Below, one piece after another: positions 22,274 to 34,652 of a DNA stretch of 64,000 nucleotides. The stretch's first letter is position 1, and each line of letters opens with the position of its first letter. The DNA comes from Artocarpus heterophyllus (Eukaryota; Streptophyta; Magnoliopsida; Rosales; Moraceae). A program made the position numbers and the translations under genes. The DNA lies in assembly GCA_025403435.1 (NCBI GenBank), contig CM046348.1, positions 32,084,147 to 32,148,146 of the forward strand, in the 5' to 3' direction. The notes under the pieces are model-generated. The model did not search any database, was not told where the DNA came from, and saw only the letters and a list, made by a program, of their open reading frames with translations.

Positions 22274-23421
22274 TTTCTGTCACGCCCCGGAGTACGGGAG
22301 GTGACATGGTGGAATATTTAGATTAATTAAAAGAGAATTTGATTAAAAACCGAGAGTTTGAGAATCCAATTTAGTAAGAAATTAAGAAGATTTTCCACCA
22401 CATTCGATAAACGAGTTTATTAAATATTAGGCAAATAATAGCAATTAAATAAAAACCGCGAATATGGGTTCCACAACCCACAACTTGTGCACACACATGG
22501 TCCTGACAATATCATAAATACAATTACAGTCCAAGTACAAATAAAGTTAAAGTCTTACATGCCTTGATTAATAATACAGAATATAAATAATTCTCCTATT
22601 GCTCCTGAGTTCGGTCCGAAGAATCTTCTCCAAACCTAAATGGGAAACCACCTAGAGGGGGGAATTTAAAACAGATAAAACGTAAGCGAAAGGCTCAGTA
22701 GGACTAAGTTTTATAAAATAATTTAATGCAAAGAAACATAACATTATCAGGAGTTATACAGAAAGGGAACTTGAATAAATGAATAAATAAATTGAGTAGA
22801 ACCGTTCTGACACAGAATAATTTACTCATCAAATCAAAACACCAGTTTACTTTTACCTAGGCAAACCATGAAATCACCACCGTAGTGGCCCAGCTGGGTT
22901 TCGGGACCTGCCCCCAAGGTCGATCGCCACACGACCCGATCTCTGATATGGCATCATGCCTTAGTGTTTATTATCATTGTCATTCAAAACCCAATTACCA
23001 AGTGTTGTCAATTACATTCATTATGAAATTCATTTTATGTCACGGTATATTAAAATATAACCGATAAAACCATTTTCAAACAACCGTTGAAAATATTTTG
23101 ATAGAAATCATTTTCAAAGCCAAATCATTTCAAAACCAGGCTACCAAAGAAATAGGATAGAAGTCCTACCTCAGTACTCGTGCCGGTACCCCACACTGTA
23201 ATCCCGGTCCGCTATACGTTAGCTCCACGGAACCACGAACAATCCTAGGTACAAACTAAGTCGATCAATATCTAGTTCGAAACATTCTATGTTACTAAAT
23301 CATTTCATGATGTCCTAGTGTGCCATTTGTACCTTTAAAATCATCCTATAAGGTTGGGATTTAAATCAGGGTTCAAAATAGTGAAAACGGGTAAAAATCA
23401 CAAAATTTTCCATGCCTCGGT

Positions 23422-23565
23422 CGGCCTGCCGGACGCCCTGCTTCGGCCTGCCGAACTGCACAGTTCGGCCTGCCGAACATTGCCCCAGATTCGGCCTGCC
23501 GGTCGGAAGAACACCGGCCTGCCGATCATCACTCTGGCCTGCCGAACATGAACTTCGGCCTGCCG
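23422..23565 (-). repeat. palindrome array, 7 units (right gypsy repeat)
   Basis: Units start at 23422, 23444, 23466, 23492, 23515, 23535 (TGGCCTGCCG) and 23556. The unit corresponding to 16968 in the sister repeat is missing, a clean loss or gain of 21 bp. Confidence 0.9.
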
Positions 23566-24166
23566 AACTGGGAAAACCCAGAAATCCCAGCCACGGGTTT
23601 CTCGATCCCCAAAATCCAAATCTTGTTTCTAACCTGTTTTTCTCAAATCCCAGGCATGAAAAACAACTATAATTGATAGAAAAACATTCTATAACATGTT
23701 TGGGATCATTTAAACAACATTTAAACTCGAAATCCTCAAAAATCCAAAAATGAGAAAAAGAGGAGAAAAATGAAAATCTTGAATTCAATCCGTTTTTCTT
23801 CAATCTAGGCTTAGATTCTAGTTGTTTTAAGTTCATTTAACACAAATCCACGGTTTTCTAAGCTGAAACAAACTTAGATTTCAAAAACACACAAAATCAA
23901 AAATTTTGTAAAAAGTTTAGAAATTTCGAATCTAACCTCGAATCGAAGCTTCAATCCGTGTTCTTGGTTGCCGAATCACGTCCCCGAGCTTCCTCCTTGC
24001 TGTTCCGAAGCTTGGATTCGAATGGAGTTCAAAAATTTTTGAAAGAGAAATTTGAGAGAGAGAGCTGCCGAGAGGGAACCACGGGAGGGAAGAGAGAGAG
24101 AGTGAGGAAGCTGAGTGAAGAGAGAGAGAGAAGAAGGAAATAAATAGAGAAAATCGGTGGGCGGTT

Positions 24167-24806
24167 TTACTGTGCGAAAACCACTTTCCGGTCGATGATC
24201 TGAATCGGCACTTCTTCGTACGTTGTATCCTCCTGAACCTGCACATCGCGAAACGATACTATCTTACCCTGCTCAGGTGGATACTTCCTAAGCATCGACA
24301 CATGAAACACATCATGCACATGAGAAAGTTCGGGCAGAAGATCAAGCCGATAAGCAACCACACCAACACGCTGAGTGATCTCAAACGGCCCGATATACCT
24401 CGGCGCGAGCTTCCCACTCACTCCGAACCGCATAGTTCCCTTACGAGGTGACACCCTCAAGAGAACAAAATCTCCAACCATGAACTCTAAGGGTCTACGT
24501 CTCCTATCTGCGTAGCTCTTCTGCCGACTCTGAGCTGCTCTCAACCGATCCCGAATCACCGCGACTTTCTCGTTGCTGTCACGAATCTCATCCGGCCCAA
24601 GAATAACTCTATCTTCTGGCTCGGCCCAACACACCGGGGATCGACACGGTCGTCCATACAACGCCTCAAATGGTGCCATACCGATACTCGCCTGATAACT
24701 GTTATTGTACGCGAACTCCGCCAAATGCAAACATTGCTTCCAATTCCCACCGAAGTCCAACGCACAAGCACGCAACATATCCTCGAGAACCTGAATAACC
24801 CGCTCA
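24167..24806 (-). pseudogene. pol: pol C-terminal fragment within the right repeat
   Basis: Open on - from about 24805 to the stop at 24167: integrase C-terminal half (SIGMAPFEALYGRPC), GPF/Y-type module (APRYIGPFEITQRVG), HVHDVFHVSMLRKY and the same truncated chromodomain start (DRKVVFAQ). It has only about six differences from 17690-18329. It lacks the integrase D,D and all upstream domains, so it makes no complete enzyme. Confidence 0.9.
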
Positions 24807-25080
24807 ACTTCCTTTTTCTTTGTTTTAAAACTTTTTCTTTTGTTTACCGCTTCAAACATAACAGCTTTTTTTCATCACTTTCCACATTGACTGTATTCTT
24901 TTCCATTGTTTTCTTATTCCCTTCTTCGTTGGACTGCATTGGTTTATCAAACCAAACCGTATACATCCTTTGTCGTCTCTTTGTGCACGTAATTGCCATT
25001 GCAATGATATTTTTCTCCTTCATCATCGATGTTAAGGAGTTGGCCAAAGAAAAAAATTATTATATTATTCTCCTTCATCA
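24807..25080. other. unassigned spacer with an imperfect 55-bp tandem duplication
   Basis: T-rich sequence with no recognisable gene. Two copies of a segment of about 44 bp starting CTCCTTCATCAT (25015 and 25070; the second runs to about 25113) are arranged in tandem with a period of 55 bp. Confidence 0.5.
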
Positions 25081-26300
25081 TGGACGTTAAGGAGTTGGCC
25101 AAAGGAAAAAATTACAATGTGAGGGCTATTAGTAACCGATCAAGTTGAACACCTGTGAAGAACTCTTCTGGTTCAATTGAAAAAGATGAAGCGTTCAAAC
25201 CCTTCAAAGGTCAACCAAAACAAGTACTGGTCTCTTATGTTGAAGAGAGTTCTTCCAATTCTTCTTCTGGTGATTCTTTGTAAGTTCCAAGTCCTAATGA
25301 TGTGTTTGATACAAATAACGGGTACATAAATAACATGGAAGATTCTTATGACAATGAACGTGCCGCTTACCTGCTTAGTGTTCGATGTAAATCTCCAGAA
25401 AGGAAAAAAGACTACTTTGAAGTTCAAGCCTTCCAAAACTCCTTCCATCTCTTTGATTCAGGATTTGAAGAAAAATGCTAAAGAAAAGTCAGTTTGTAAA
25501 AGTTGACGACCTACTAGAACTTGGATTTTCAGAAAATACCGAACTTGAACGGGAAACAATTAGACTTGTACGTGTTGAAAATAGTTGACACTGCGCACGT
25601 GCACATCTCTGAAGGTACGTCGGAGTCCTCATCGAAAACTATTTTTATACCAAGCCCTCTAACTGAAAAAGGATTGGAAGAACTTAAAATTCTCTACCAA
25701 ATCCTATCAAATGTCAAGATCTGTCTCCTATTTCTAAATGAAACTCCACAAAACCCATCAAACGTGGCTTGCGATTGCCTCTTCATCCTTTCGTTCATGC
25801 CAGCAATTTATCCATCGGCCATTTTGTCTTTAACTAATACAAATTGATGATTGCTAGTTTTGTGCTCTGGCAGATAGTAGAACTGGGTGATTTAACTGTT
25901 TATGAGTTTAGGCATATCCATTACTTGAGGCACTCTACCAAACACATCGGTTTTAATTTTTTCCAAGCTCGACCGAAGTTGAAAATCATTGAAGGTTGCC
26001 CTGATCGAGAAAGAAATTGAAGAAATTCATGGTTTGTTGCTATTGAGAATTGGGGCTTTGCATGTGGCAGGACCTTATCTAATCTATCTCATGCAGCTAT
26101 AATCTTCCAAAAGATTAAACGTGATGATTTCAAAAGCAACTTGTCAAGGCAAGCACTTAGAAACATTGATATTGGCAAAAAAACAAAAAAAAAAAAAAAA
26201 GCGGATTCCTCAATTAGAAGTGTTTCATATCTCCTTACATAAGAAGTTCTTTGTACACATTGTTTTCCGACATCGTAGTTTCATCCTCATCTCTGTCACG
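25081..26300 (+). pseudogene. decayed plant transposon-type protein (PF04195-like pattern)
   Basis: Short open pieces on + in changing frames. A Ser-rich segment (YVEESSSNSSSGDS) lies near 25220-25280. Near 25760-26010 the pattern RLPLHPFVHA, then VYEFRHIHYL, then FNFFQARPKLKIIEGCP resembles the putative gypsy-type transposon domain (Transposase_28) found in many plant genomes. After it, WFVAIENWGFACGRTLSNLSH and a basic stretch lead into an A-run at 26182. Stops and shifts occur throughout. The family assignment is from remembered pattern and should be treated as tentative. Confidence 0.4.
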
Positions 26301-26467
26301 AACACTTGGCACTTAAATATTTTTCGATGGCGCCTCTAAGTTTAAAAGATCTCTAGATGGTGATTGGCCATCACCAAACCCAAATTATTCTTTATTTGAC
26401 TTAGGATCATTCTTCGATGATCCAATTCTGGATTCCTTTCTACTAACTCAATCTGAAGGTCGATTTA

Positions 26468-27013
26468 GGGTCTATTTGGTATATGAATTCAAATTAGTGA
26501 TTTAATTTGGGTTAGTGTGATTTGAATTAGGATTTGAGTTAATGATTTGAATTGTTATTCAAATAGACGTTTGGATGTGCATTTAAGTTTTAATCTGAGT
26601 ATGGAATAGAATTGGAATTTGTGTTTGAAGAGTTAGTGAAGATAGTTTTTGATTTATTAATAAGTCGAATAAAATATTAATGTTAATGATCTTAAAAAAT
26701 ATGCAATATGAATCTTGATTTATTCCTCTCTTCATTAGGAATATAGTAAAAAAGAATCATCTTAATTGGATATCAAATGAATAAGTTATGCTTTTTTTTC
26801 TTTAAATATAGGAGAGAGAATTTTAGTTTTTACTGTAGAAAAGATATCCGAGTATCAAAAGTTTAAGGGAGATGAGAACTTTGAAAATTTGGATTCGTGA
26901 TAATCAAATTATTCAAATTTTGAAGAAAACAAACACATATTTGAAGGATTCTTAATACTCAAATCTAAATTTAGGTCTATTAAATTCAAAAAATACATGA
27001 AACAAACATACCC
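26468..27013. mobile_element. Tourist-like (PIF/Harbinger) MITE, 546 bp, TSD TTA
   Basis: Left end GGGTCTATTTGG; the complement of the right end is GGGTATGTTTGT, 9 of 12 positions alike. It is flanked by TTA at 26465-26467 and 27014-27016, the 3-bp target typical of PIF/Harbinger. It is AT-rich and non-coding. Confidence 0.7.
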
Positions 27014-27016
27014 TTA

Positions 27017-28569
27017 ATAAATTAGTTTCTTTTTTATGTTGGATGCTTATTTTCCCACTAGCTGTTGTCTACCTTTTCCGATGCCAAAGGAGCAAGACTA
27101 TCTGCCTCCATATTTACAGCTTAAGGAACCTGTTCTATCTCATACCAATGGAATTTATTGAGGAGAATTTTTACTTTTTCTAAGTACGATGATATGTTTT
27201 CTCCTCATGCTTCAAAATCCTCACGAACTTGATTCACTATTAGCTAAGAGTCATTGAAAATTTTCAGATTTTGTGCCAATAATTCTTGTGCAAATCTCAA
27301 TTCTACTAATAACGCCTCATACTCAACTTCATTATTCAATACCGTAAATGAAAATCATAAAAGCGGAGCGAAATTTAACATTCTCAGGACTTATCACTAT
27401 CAGCCCTACTCCACAACCGTTCACATTAGATGCTCTGTCTATACACATTTGCCATACTGGGCCAACGAGTCTTTTAGGAATTGGAGCTTGACTTGTTCGC
27501 AAATCTTTGGTGATTTCACCTTGTGCAGTTGTAACCTTAGCTTCTACTATCAATGGGTTAGTGAATTTTACTACAAAATCTACCAAAGCTTATCCCTTGA
27601 TGGCTATTCGCAGCCTATAATTTACTTCAAACTCCCCCAACTCCATAGACCGCTTTGTTAACCGTCCTGACATGTCTAGCTTTTGAAGAACTTGCCTTAG
27701 AAAATTACTTGTCAAGACTATTATTGGATGAGATTGGAAGTATGCTCGCAACTTTAGAGAAGCCACGATCAAAGCCAGTGCTAGTTTTTCCATTTCAGGG
27801 TATCTAGTCTCCACATCCAATAGTTCTTTGCTCACACAATAAATTGGCAACTGCATTTTTTCTTCTTCTCAGATCAACGCAACACTTACCACATGTTCAA
27901 AAACTACTAAGTAAAAGTACTTTGAACTCCCCAAACTAGATCTACCACTCTGTTAACTGTCTTGACATGTTTGGCTTTTGGAGAACTTGCCTTAGAGGAT
28001 GACTTGTCAAGACTATTATTGGATGAGATTAGAAGTATACTCACAAATTTTGAGAAGCCACGATCAAAGTCAGTGCTAGTTTTTCTATTTCAGGGTATCT
28101 ACTTTCTGTATCCAACAGCACTTTGCTCACACAATAAATTGGCAACTGCACTTTTTCTTCTTCTCAGATCAACACAGCACTTACTGCATGTTAGAAAACA
28201 TCTAAATAAAAGTAACGCTCCTCTCCGAAATTTGGCTTTGAAAGAAGTGCATGTTCACCTAAATATTCTTTGAGTTTCTAAAATGCTTTCTCACACTTTT
28301 CATCCCACTTGAAATTCTTTCCTTTCTTGATCGCTTAGAAGAATGGTTGGCACTTGTCTGTTGCATGAGCTACAAACCTATTAAGTACAGCTATTATCCT
28401 TGTTAATCTTTGAACTTCCTTTGTTGATCGAGGGGATTTCACATCCAATAATGCTTTGATCTTTGCTGGATTAGCCTCAATTCCTCGATCATTAGCCATA
28501 AAACTAAGAAATTTTCTAATTCAACACCAAAGGCATACTTGGTTAGATTCAACTTCATTCTACATACTC
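27017..28569 (-). pseudogene. pol: Tat-type Ty3/gypsy pol: RT end and RNase H, decayed
   Basis: On -, from 28569 leftward: the RT palm end (LNLTKYAFGVELEKFLSFM, ANPAKIKALLDVKSPRSTKEVQRL), the connection with the tandemly duplicated segment (QLPIYCVSKELLDVETRYPE, EKLALALIVAS), then RNase H (NVNGCGVGLIVISPE, NNEVEYEALLVELRFAQELL, VNMEADSLAPLAS) to about 27050. Stops and shifts are frequent. The element continues upstream at 42638-45743 beyond the inserted LARD. Nothing recognisable as integrase lies to the left. Confidence 0.85.
27627..28214 (-). repeat. 294-bp tandem duplication inside Tat-type pol
   Basis: 27627-27920 and 27921-28214 align in tandem, for example GGATGAGATTGGAAG near 27727 and GGATGAGATTAGAAG near 28021. 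The period of 294 bp is 98 codons, so it keeps frame. The copies have clearly diverged, so the duplication is old. Confidence 0.8.
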
Positions 28570-29968
28570 TGTAATGACCGAAAAAATCCAGAAATTAATA
28601 AGTATAATTAATTGAGTATTTTTCCATCATTACTAAGCCAAGTACTTGAGAAAGTACAAGTTGAGCATTATTAACACGCAAATTTGAAGATTTTACTAGC
28701 CATAAGACCTTAGAAATAAATAATGTTGTGAATGCACAAATTTATGTGCTTTATTTTTGAAACATGTAACAATGTAATGTCATGATAGTACATTAAAATA
28801 ATTAAAAATAATTATTTAATGTGCTCAATTAAAAGTTTATGATTTATTGATTTCATGTACGAGCCAAAGAAATGACTTTTATAAGAATCTCAATTAGAAT
28901 GTTTAAATTGGGATTACTTTGCAAAAAGTGGAATTTCCAACTTACTATGATGATGTGAAAAATTCCTACATGATAACAGTTCAGTAAAAAGAAACCCAGA
29001 TCAATGGTGATCATGAGCTCCATGCCATAATTTAGAAAATGGTGAGCACCTAAGTTCAAGTATACAAGATTTATGACATGTTTTACTAAGATTGATCTCA
29101 AAATTTATAGAGATCATAAAGTAAGATAAGAATTTTAAGAAAATTATAAAGATCATTGGAAGTTCAAGAATTTCAATATTTTGAATGTGTATGGTTAATT
29201 ATTATACACATTAATAATTACGTAAAGTTTATTATTATTATTGTAAAGACAATAATAATAATAACAATTGTCATAGTAATAGTAAAGAAGAAAAAGGGCG
29301 TTGATGGGGTCCACAAATGTTAATCTATTGCTAAGTTGTGGAACCATAAACAGCTCTTTACGAGAAATAGTTCAAGTTATATCCGTAAAGCACAAAATTG
29401 TGCTAAGTTGGAAATTTTAAATTAAATTGACTTTTAGATAGTCAATTTAATTTACAAAACTTTTACAAAATTACAACTATTGTTTTCATAATGAAATTTG
29501 AAGTTTACAATATGAAAATTCCTAATGAGAAGTATATGTTATAAATTTTAAAGTTTTAAAAGTAAAATAATAAATAATAATAAAATAATTATATTGAGCA
29601 AAGTTTTGAATACATAATATTCTTCTTGGAATTCATATACATGTATATATACATATATGTGTGTATACAGTTACAAAAATAGTTAATCATCTGTTTTGAA
29701 GACAAATGTTTCAAAGTTTACGGTTTCAAAATTTAATCATAAAATCCATACAGTATGGATAACGTTTATGAAAATGATTTTTATGACAGTATGAAGATGT
29801 TTATACGGCAGTGATACAACAAGAAAATTAAAATCATGTAATATTTTAAAGAATAAGAATATTACAATTTTAAAAAGTACAGTTATGTCTATAAAAATTT
29901 CAAGTTTACTGATCAAATTTGATCTATCTGACACAACACAGTTTAGACTGTGTAGATTCAAAGTTGTC

Positions 29969-29976
29969 TATAAATA
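29969..29976 (+). promoter_or_regulatory. LARD 5' LTR TATA box
   Basis: TATAAATA, followed about 45-90 bp later by a CT-rich stretch (30038-30061) typical of plant pyrimidine patches near start sites. The same arrangement is at 39559-39566 in the 3' LTR. Confidence 0.6.
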
Positions 29977-30019
29977 TGTGGATAAAAAAAAAAAAAAAAA
30001 AAGAAGGGCCAATCAGATC

Positions 30020-31274
30020 AGCTCTCACGCACACACACTCTCTCTCTACTCTCTCTCTCCTCAAACTCAGTCCAAGATCCGACCTCCATTTTCGACACCT
30101 CCTACACCATCGGGAAGATCTCGAGAAGCTGAGTCCGACGGTGTGCTGTGCCACCCACAACTCCACCGGAGACGGCCACACACGCCGGTTGAAGCTGCGA
30201 AAACACGTCATCTTTTCGACGTGATTTCTCCTCCGTCCGACCTCCGATTGACACGATCTTGTTGTCAATGGACTCAGAACGAAGAGAAAAAGAGCATGGC
30301 ACCGATCACCCAGCTCGATTTCAGCTGTAGCAAAATGATGGAGCTGCCCCATTCCCGCCGCCGTGCCACCACCCGATCTTGTCGTCGTTGATTGACACCG
30401 CCCGAACCAAATGAATCAAAGGGCGACGAGGAGTGAGAAGCACCTTCCAATTTCACGCCACAGCCGCCGCCTGCCGGAGATCGAAGACCGCCGCTAGTGC
30501 CACAGCGGAAGCCACCGTCGTCGCCGTTCCTGACTACTAAGCCTCGAATTGGTTGGGGGAAAATGCTCAGAAGGTCAAGAGGAAGAAAATCAACTCCTCA
30601 ATTTCACAAAACGGCCACCAATTGCCGGAGATCCATGACTTGCCGCCTAACGCCACCGTGAGGAAGTCAAGCCGCCGTTCCACGCCGTGTCGAGCCCCAC
30701 CATTAGAGGGGAAACACTCAGAGTGCTACGGGGAACAAAACCCCTAACTCAATTTCACGGTAGCACCGTCGGAGATAGGAGATCGGAGTCTCCACTTTTT
30801 GCCGCCAACTTGGAGCTTCGATCCGCATGGTTAGAGGCCGAATTGGGTAAAATTGACACCACCAGTAGACTCATAAGGGTTGACTTAGGGGGGCTAGGCT
30901 CAAGCTCAGCCCCCAACGGAGCCAATCGCCGCCGGTCAACGTCGGTCAACGGCCACTTTGGGTTTTCGTGATCCGGACCTCCAATCGACTATCAGAGACC
31001 GCCTCCCGACTCGTTTCGACGCTCTGAACGCGATGGTGACCTCCGTTTGAGCTAATTCTACTCCGGTGAAAATCATCTGGTACCAACTGCACGTGGATAG
31101 AGGCAACTCAGACTGTAGAAACAGAGTCCAGAATGATGTTTTGAACAATAATCAATCTCTATGGATCATTCCTAGCCATCCACAGTGGTCCGAGGAGCAC
31201 TGCTGAGAATGCAGCGTAGACTGTGGATACAATGAGATGTAACTGGACCCGCACAGCTCGGAGTCCAAGTAAGT
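30020..31274 (+). other. GC-rich exon-like island in the LARD 5' LTR, ending in a splice donor
   Basis: A block of about 1.25 kb, far richer in G and C (many CCGCCG, CGGAG and GCCACC strings) than the flanking LTR, begins just after the predicted start site. It stops at a GTAAGT donor (31269-31274). Several short frames on both strands (for example 30553-30747 on +) are partly shared with the 3' LTR copy but differ in length and sequence, so I do not call a protein. It could be a captured host first exon or 5' UTR, or an intrinsic R-U5 structure. Confidence 0.55.
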
Positions 31275-33036
31275 AGGAATCTCGCCTACAGTATGAATAG
31301 TTTTAAAAATAGATTAATTTTAAATATTTTCATAAAATTTATGAAAATGCATGATCAGTGATTTATTACACTGTTATAAGTTATAATGTGATATGCTATG
31401 TTATGAAATGATATGAAATGCTATAATGATGATGATAATATGATTAATGTGTGATGTATGCAATATTTAAATTATATTGTTTAATCACCTTCAAGTCAAG
31501 TATGAAAATGATTTATGATTCATGTATGATTATGATTTACGATTCATGAATTACGAAATTGTGATGTTATGTAGTGATAAGTCATACTGCATACACACAA
31601 TAAGACAAGTGAAACTTATGAGACAAGTTAAGGGTGTCGTACCAACCTCCCGACCCACGGGGAGGCTCCACGTTAAAGAAATAAATGATCTTGCTGTCGT
31701 TGGGACCTCGCGAACCCTAACTTCCCAAGACTCGCGCGCAACCGGTACGATCACTCGGGCCCAAAGTAAGAAGATAAGGTACAGCTTAAATAATTAAGCA
31801 TAAAATGCTCATGCATATTTTTATTAAAATGATTTTTAATTATGTTTTGCGAGGTTAATTTCCTACTTGCTGAGCGAAAGCTCATTTAAGTATGTTCATG
31901 TTGTAGGTAAGAAAAACCTGTCAGCGACACTTGATGGGCAGTGGTGAGCGGCGGATGAATGGTGAAGATGGGAATGGATACCGCTCACTCAATGTAATAT
32001 TTCCGCATTAGTATTTTACAAATTTATGCATGTTTTATTTTACGAAATTTCGTATACTTACACTTTACGAAAATTTATGTGCATATGAATAAGTAAATAA
32101 TTTACGTAATTATGTTTTAAAAACCGAGCTTGTGATTACGCAACCTTGGTCTAGAGGATTTCAAAGTTTAAAGATGTTGCAATAAACGATGCGACAAATG
32201 CACGGAATTTATAGGAAAGAAAATTATAAGTTTATCTGAAATTACAAAGGATTGTTGGAGTTTTACATTAAGTTAAGAAATGAATTTTATGAATATGTTT
32301 CTATGAAATTATTATGAAAGTTTTAAAGAAAAGCTTTAAGAAATTAATATCTTAAACTTAAAGGTTAAGTTATAAGAAATCATGTTTTATTTAGTTTAAG
32401 AAGGTTTACCTTTACGAAAATAATATGATATTTCTAAGATGTTAAAATTATAAACAACAATATATAATAATTGCTAAGAAAGTTTTAGAGAGCATTTAAA
32501 TGAGATTTTATTTTAATATTTAATTTAAAATTGTCTTGAAAATAGTTTTATCTATTGAGAATTGTCTTTAAAGTAATACTTGCTAAATAATTACTCTTAT
32601 GTTTTAAAAGGAAAAGTTTAAGAAAATTATTATGGTTATGTTTTAAGAAATTAACGTTATGAATTATGTCATGGATCATGCTTTTAGAAATTATAACTAT
32701 ATTAAGACGTAATGCTTATTATTACGTTATTATCACGTTTGAGAATTTTATATATTACATTAGGTTTACGCAATGAAGTTTTGAGAAATGATTATTATAT
32801 CTTTTAAGGTTATATGTTAAGAATTCTTTATCAATAAGAATTCGTTTGTTATTAAGATTTGAAAAATAGTTATTACTTCCTTTAAGGTTCTATGTTAAGG
32901 ATTCCTCAGTAAGAATCCATATATATATTGGAAAAAAAAATTTATCACGAATTTCTCTACCTTAATTGTAAGTAAGTATAAGTTTATGATGATGTTTAAG
33001 TTAAGTGACGGCCACGTAAGGGCGGGTCGTTACAGA

Positions 33037-33051
33037 TGGTATCAGAGCCGG
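33037..33051 (+). other. LARD primer binding site
   Basis: TGGTATCAGAGCCGG, complementary to initiator Met tRNA, two bases after the LTR end. Confidence 0.9.
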
Positions 33052-34617
33052 TATCCTGCCATCCTACTTCACGTCGTCACGCGTCTGCTTCGCCTCAGTC
33101 CAAGTAAGTTATGTTAATTGAATGTTAAGTTAAGTTATGTTAAATAATAGGTGCCGATTTTTCATGTAATGGCAATCAAGATATCAGCATGCAAGTATGA
33201 TTTTAGATGTCCTCTTATGGTCCAACGTCAAGCTTAGATATCAAGATGCCTCAAATCACGGGAAGCGATATTGGGTGACAACTTTCTAAGCAAGACTCAT
33301 AGAATCACGTGAATGCTAGAACTGACACTTCGAGATGATCGACACTCAAAGTACAATACAAGCGAGAATATTTGGATTTACAATCACAGAAGAGATAGAT
33401 TGATGAGTCGATAGAAAATCTAAAGGTTCCACAGAATCTTCCTCAGATTTCAAAAATGATTAATAAATCTCGCTAATTTTAATGTAACATTTTCAAAAAA
33501 AAAATTATTAATTAATTAATTAATAACAAAATATTCATTTTCTAAACTTCTTTCCTCTCTTTCTCAAGACTTGCTTTTTATTTGCAATTTATCCATAATT
33601 CCACTATATTAAATATGGAGCTACAATCAAGGTGGTTATGCCTCAGAAAGGAAAAGAAGCCGCAAATTCTTCACAGCTCAATTATCAAGCCATGGCCAAA
33701 GCCGCTCCTCATGCAGCATACAAGCAGATCTTCGCAAAAGCCAATTCCACTGGCAGATAGACAATACACTACACTTTGTCATGAGAATAAAGGAAGTCAC
33801 AAATGAGACACGCCATACAATTGATTAAGTATACGTATAGTATACAAAATAAGATTTATGTATGAACAATAGAAGTTTTGATAAGAGGAACTTCATGTTA
33901 TGTGACCCACTAGAGACGAGTCAAGTCTCGATCTCAACAACGGTCTATGATATGCAAAGATTGCTAACAAAAGAAAGTGTTTAGCAATTTCATGATATGA
34001 AAGTATGATTGATATATGTATGAATGTTACAGACTATGATTGCTGTATGCAATGTGACCCATGAATATGATATGAAATAGTTGCTAACAAAAGTGAAATG
34101 TATAGCAACTCCATGATATGAAAGTATGAACGTTATGCATATGTATGATAAGAATATGCATGACATGAATATGAATAAAATGTGAAAGCATGGCATGTAA
34201 AAGTATGATATGAATGACATATATATGTATGATATGTTTATGAATATGATGTGTATGTATGATATGTGTATGAAGTTATGATTGATGTTTGTTATTTGGA
34301 TTATAAACATGATATTGTTTATAAGTACCATAAAATGCATAATAAATATGCATGATTAACCCCATAAGGAACTCATTGAGGACTTAACCTCTTAGATTAC
34401 GATAAAATAATAGATTCCACAAAAATCATCGTTTCGGTAAGGATAAACACATAGATCCTTATAAGAAATTGGATATAAGCAGAAGCTCAAGGTATAAGAG
34501 AAGAACTTCCCAGAGGTCACAGACTGTCTATGGGTGGTTACTTCTAAACTAGTATCCGACCAAACATACCCCACAATAGTGATCTCAGGATGAGACGATT
34601 TCCTCCCCAACCCATAG

Positions 34618-34652
<35 letters not shown>

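Larger units (their letters stand above)
15779..24806 (-). mobile_element. Ty3/gypsy element (Tekay-like chromovirus type)
   Basis: On - it reads right repeat (24806-22278), PBS complementary to initiator Met tRNA, gag-pol frame (22171-17690), left repeat (18329-15779). Both repeats end GGGGCGTGACA on -. Gag-protease-RT-RNase H-integrase is the Ty3/gypsy order. No 5-bp duplication is seen (left flank ACGCT, right flank ACTTC). The repeats are about 98-99% alike by eye, so the event is recent. Two readings remain open: an element whose LTR includes the pol 3' end, or a remnant of tandem elements sharing an LTR and cut at 24806. Confidence 0.88.
22278..24806 (-). repeat. right terminal direct repeat (5' LTR region, 2529 bp)
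   Basis: Partner of 15779-18329. It holds a 7-unit palindrome array at 23422-23565 and, at 24167-24806, the same pol C-terminus as the left copy. It ends CTCA at 24806 and then changes to unrelated sequence. The CA end suits an LTR edge, but the matching inner edge lacks a purine tract. Confidence 0.8.
28570..33034 (+). repeat. LARD 5' LTR (4465 bp)
   Basis: AT-rich U3 (28570 to about 29990), a TATA box at 29969-29976, then a GC-rich island (about 30020-31268) followed by AT-rich sequence to the end. (AAT)-type short repeats near 29229-29268 form a small inverted repeat. No conserved protein is recognised. Confidence 0.93.

Noticed and set aside
15779..24806. Simple complete gypsy element with a TSD
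   Set aside because: No matching 5-bp flanks (ACGCT against ACTTC) and no purine tract at the inner repeat edge. I kept the element but not the claim of a clean insertion.
29885..30391. 168-codon frame on + in the LARD LTR
   Set aside because: The sister LTR copy frames differently after the A-run at 29985, so it is not conserved as protein.
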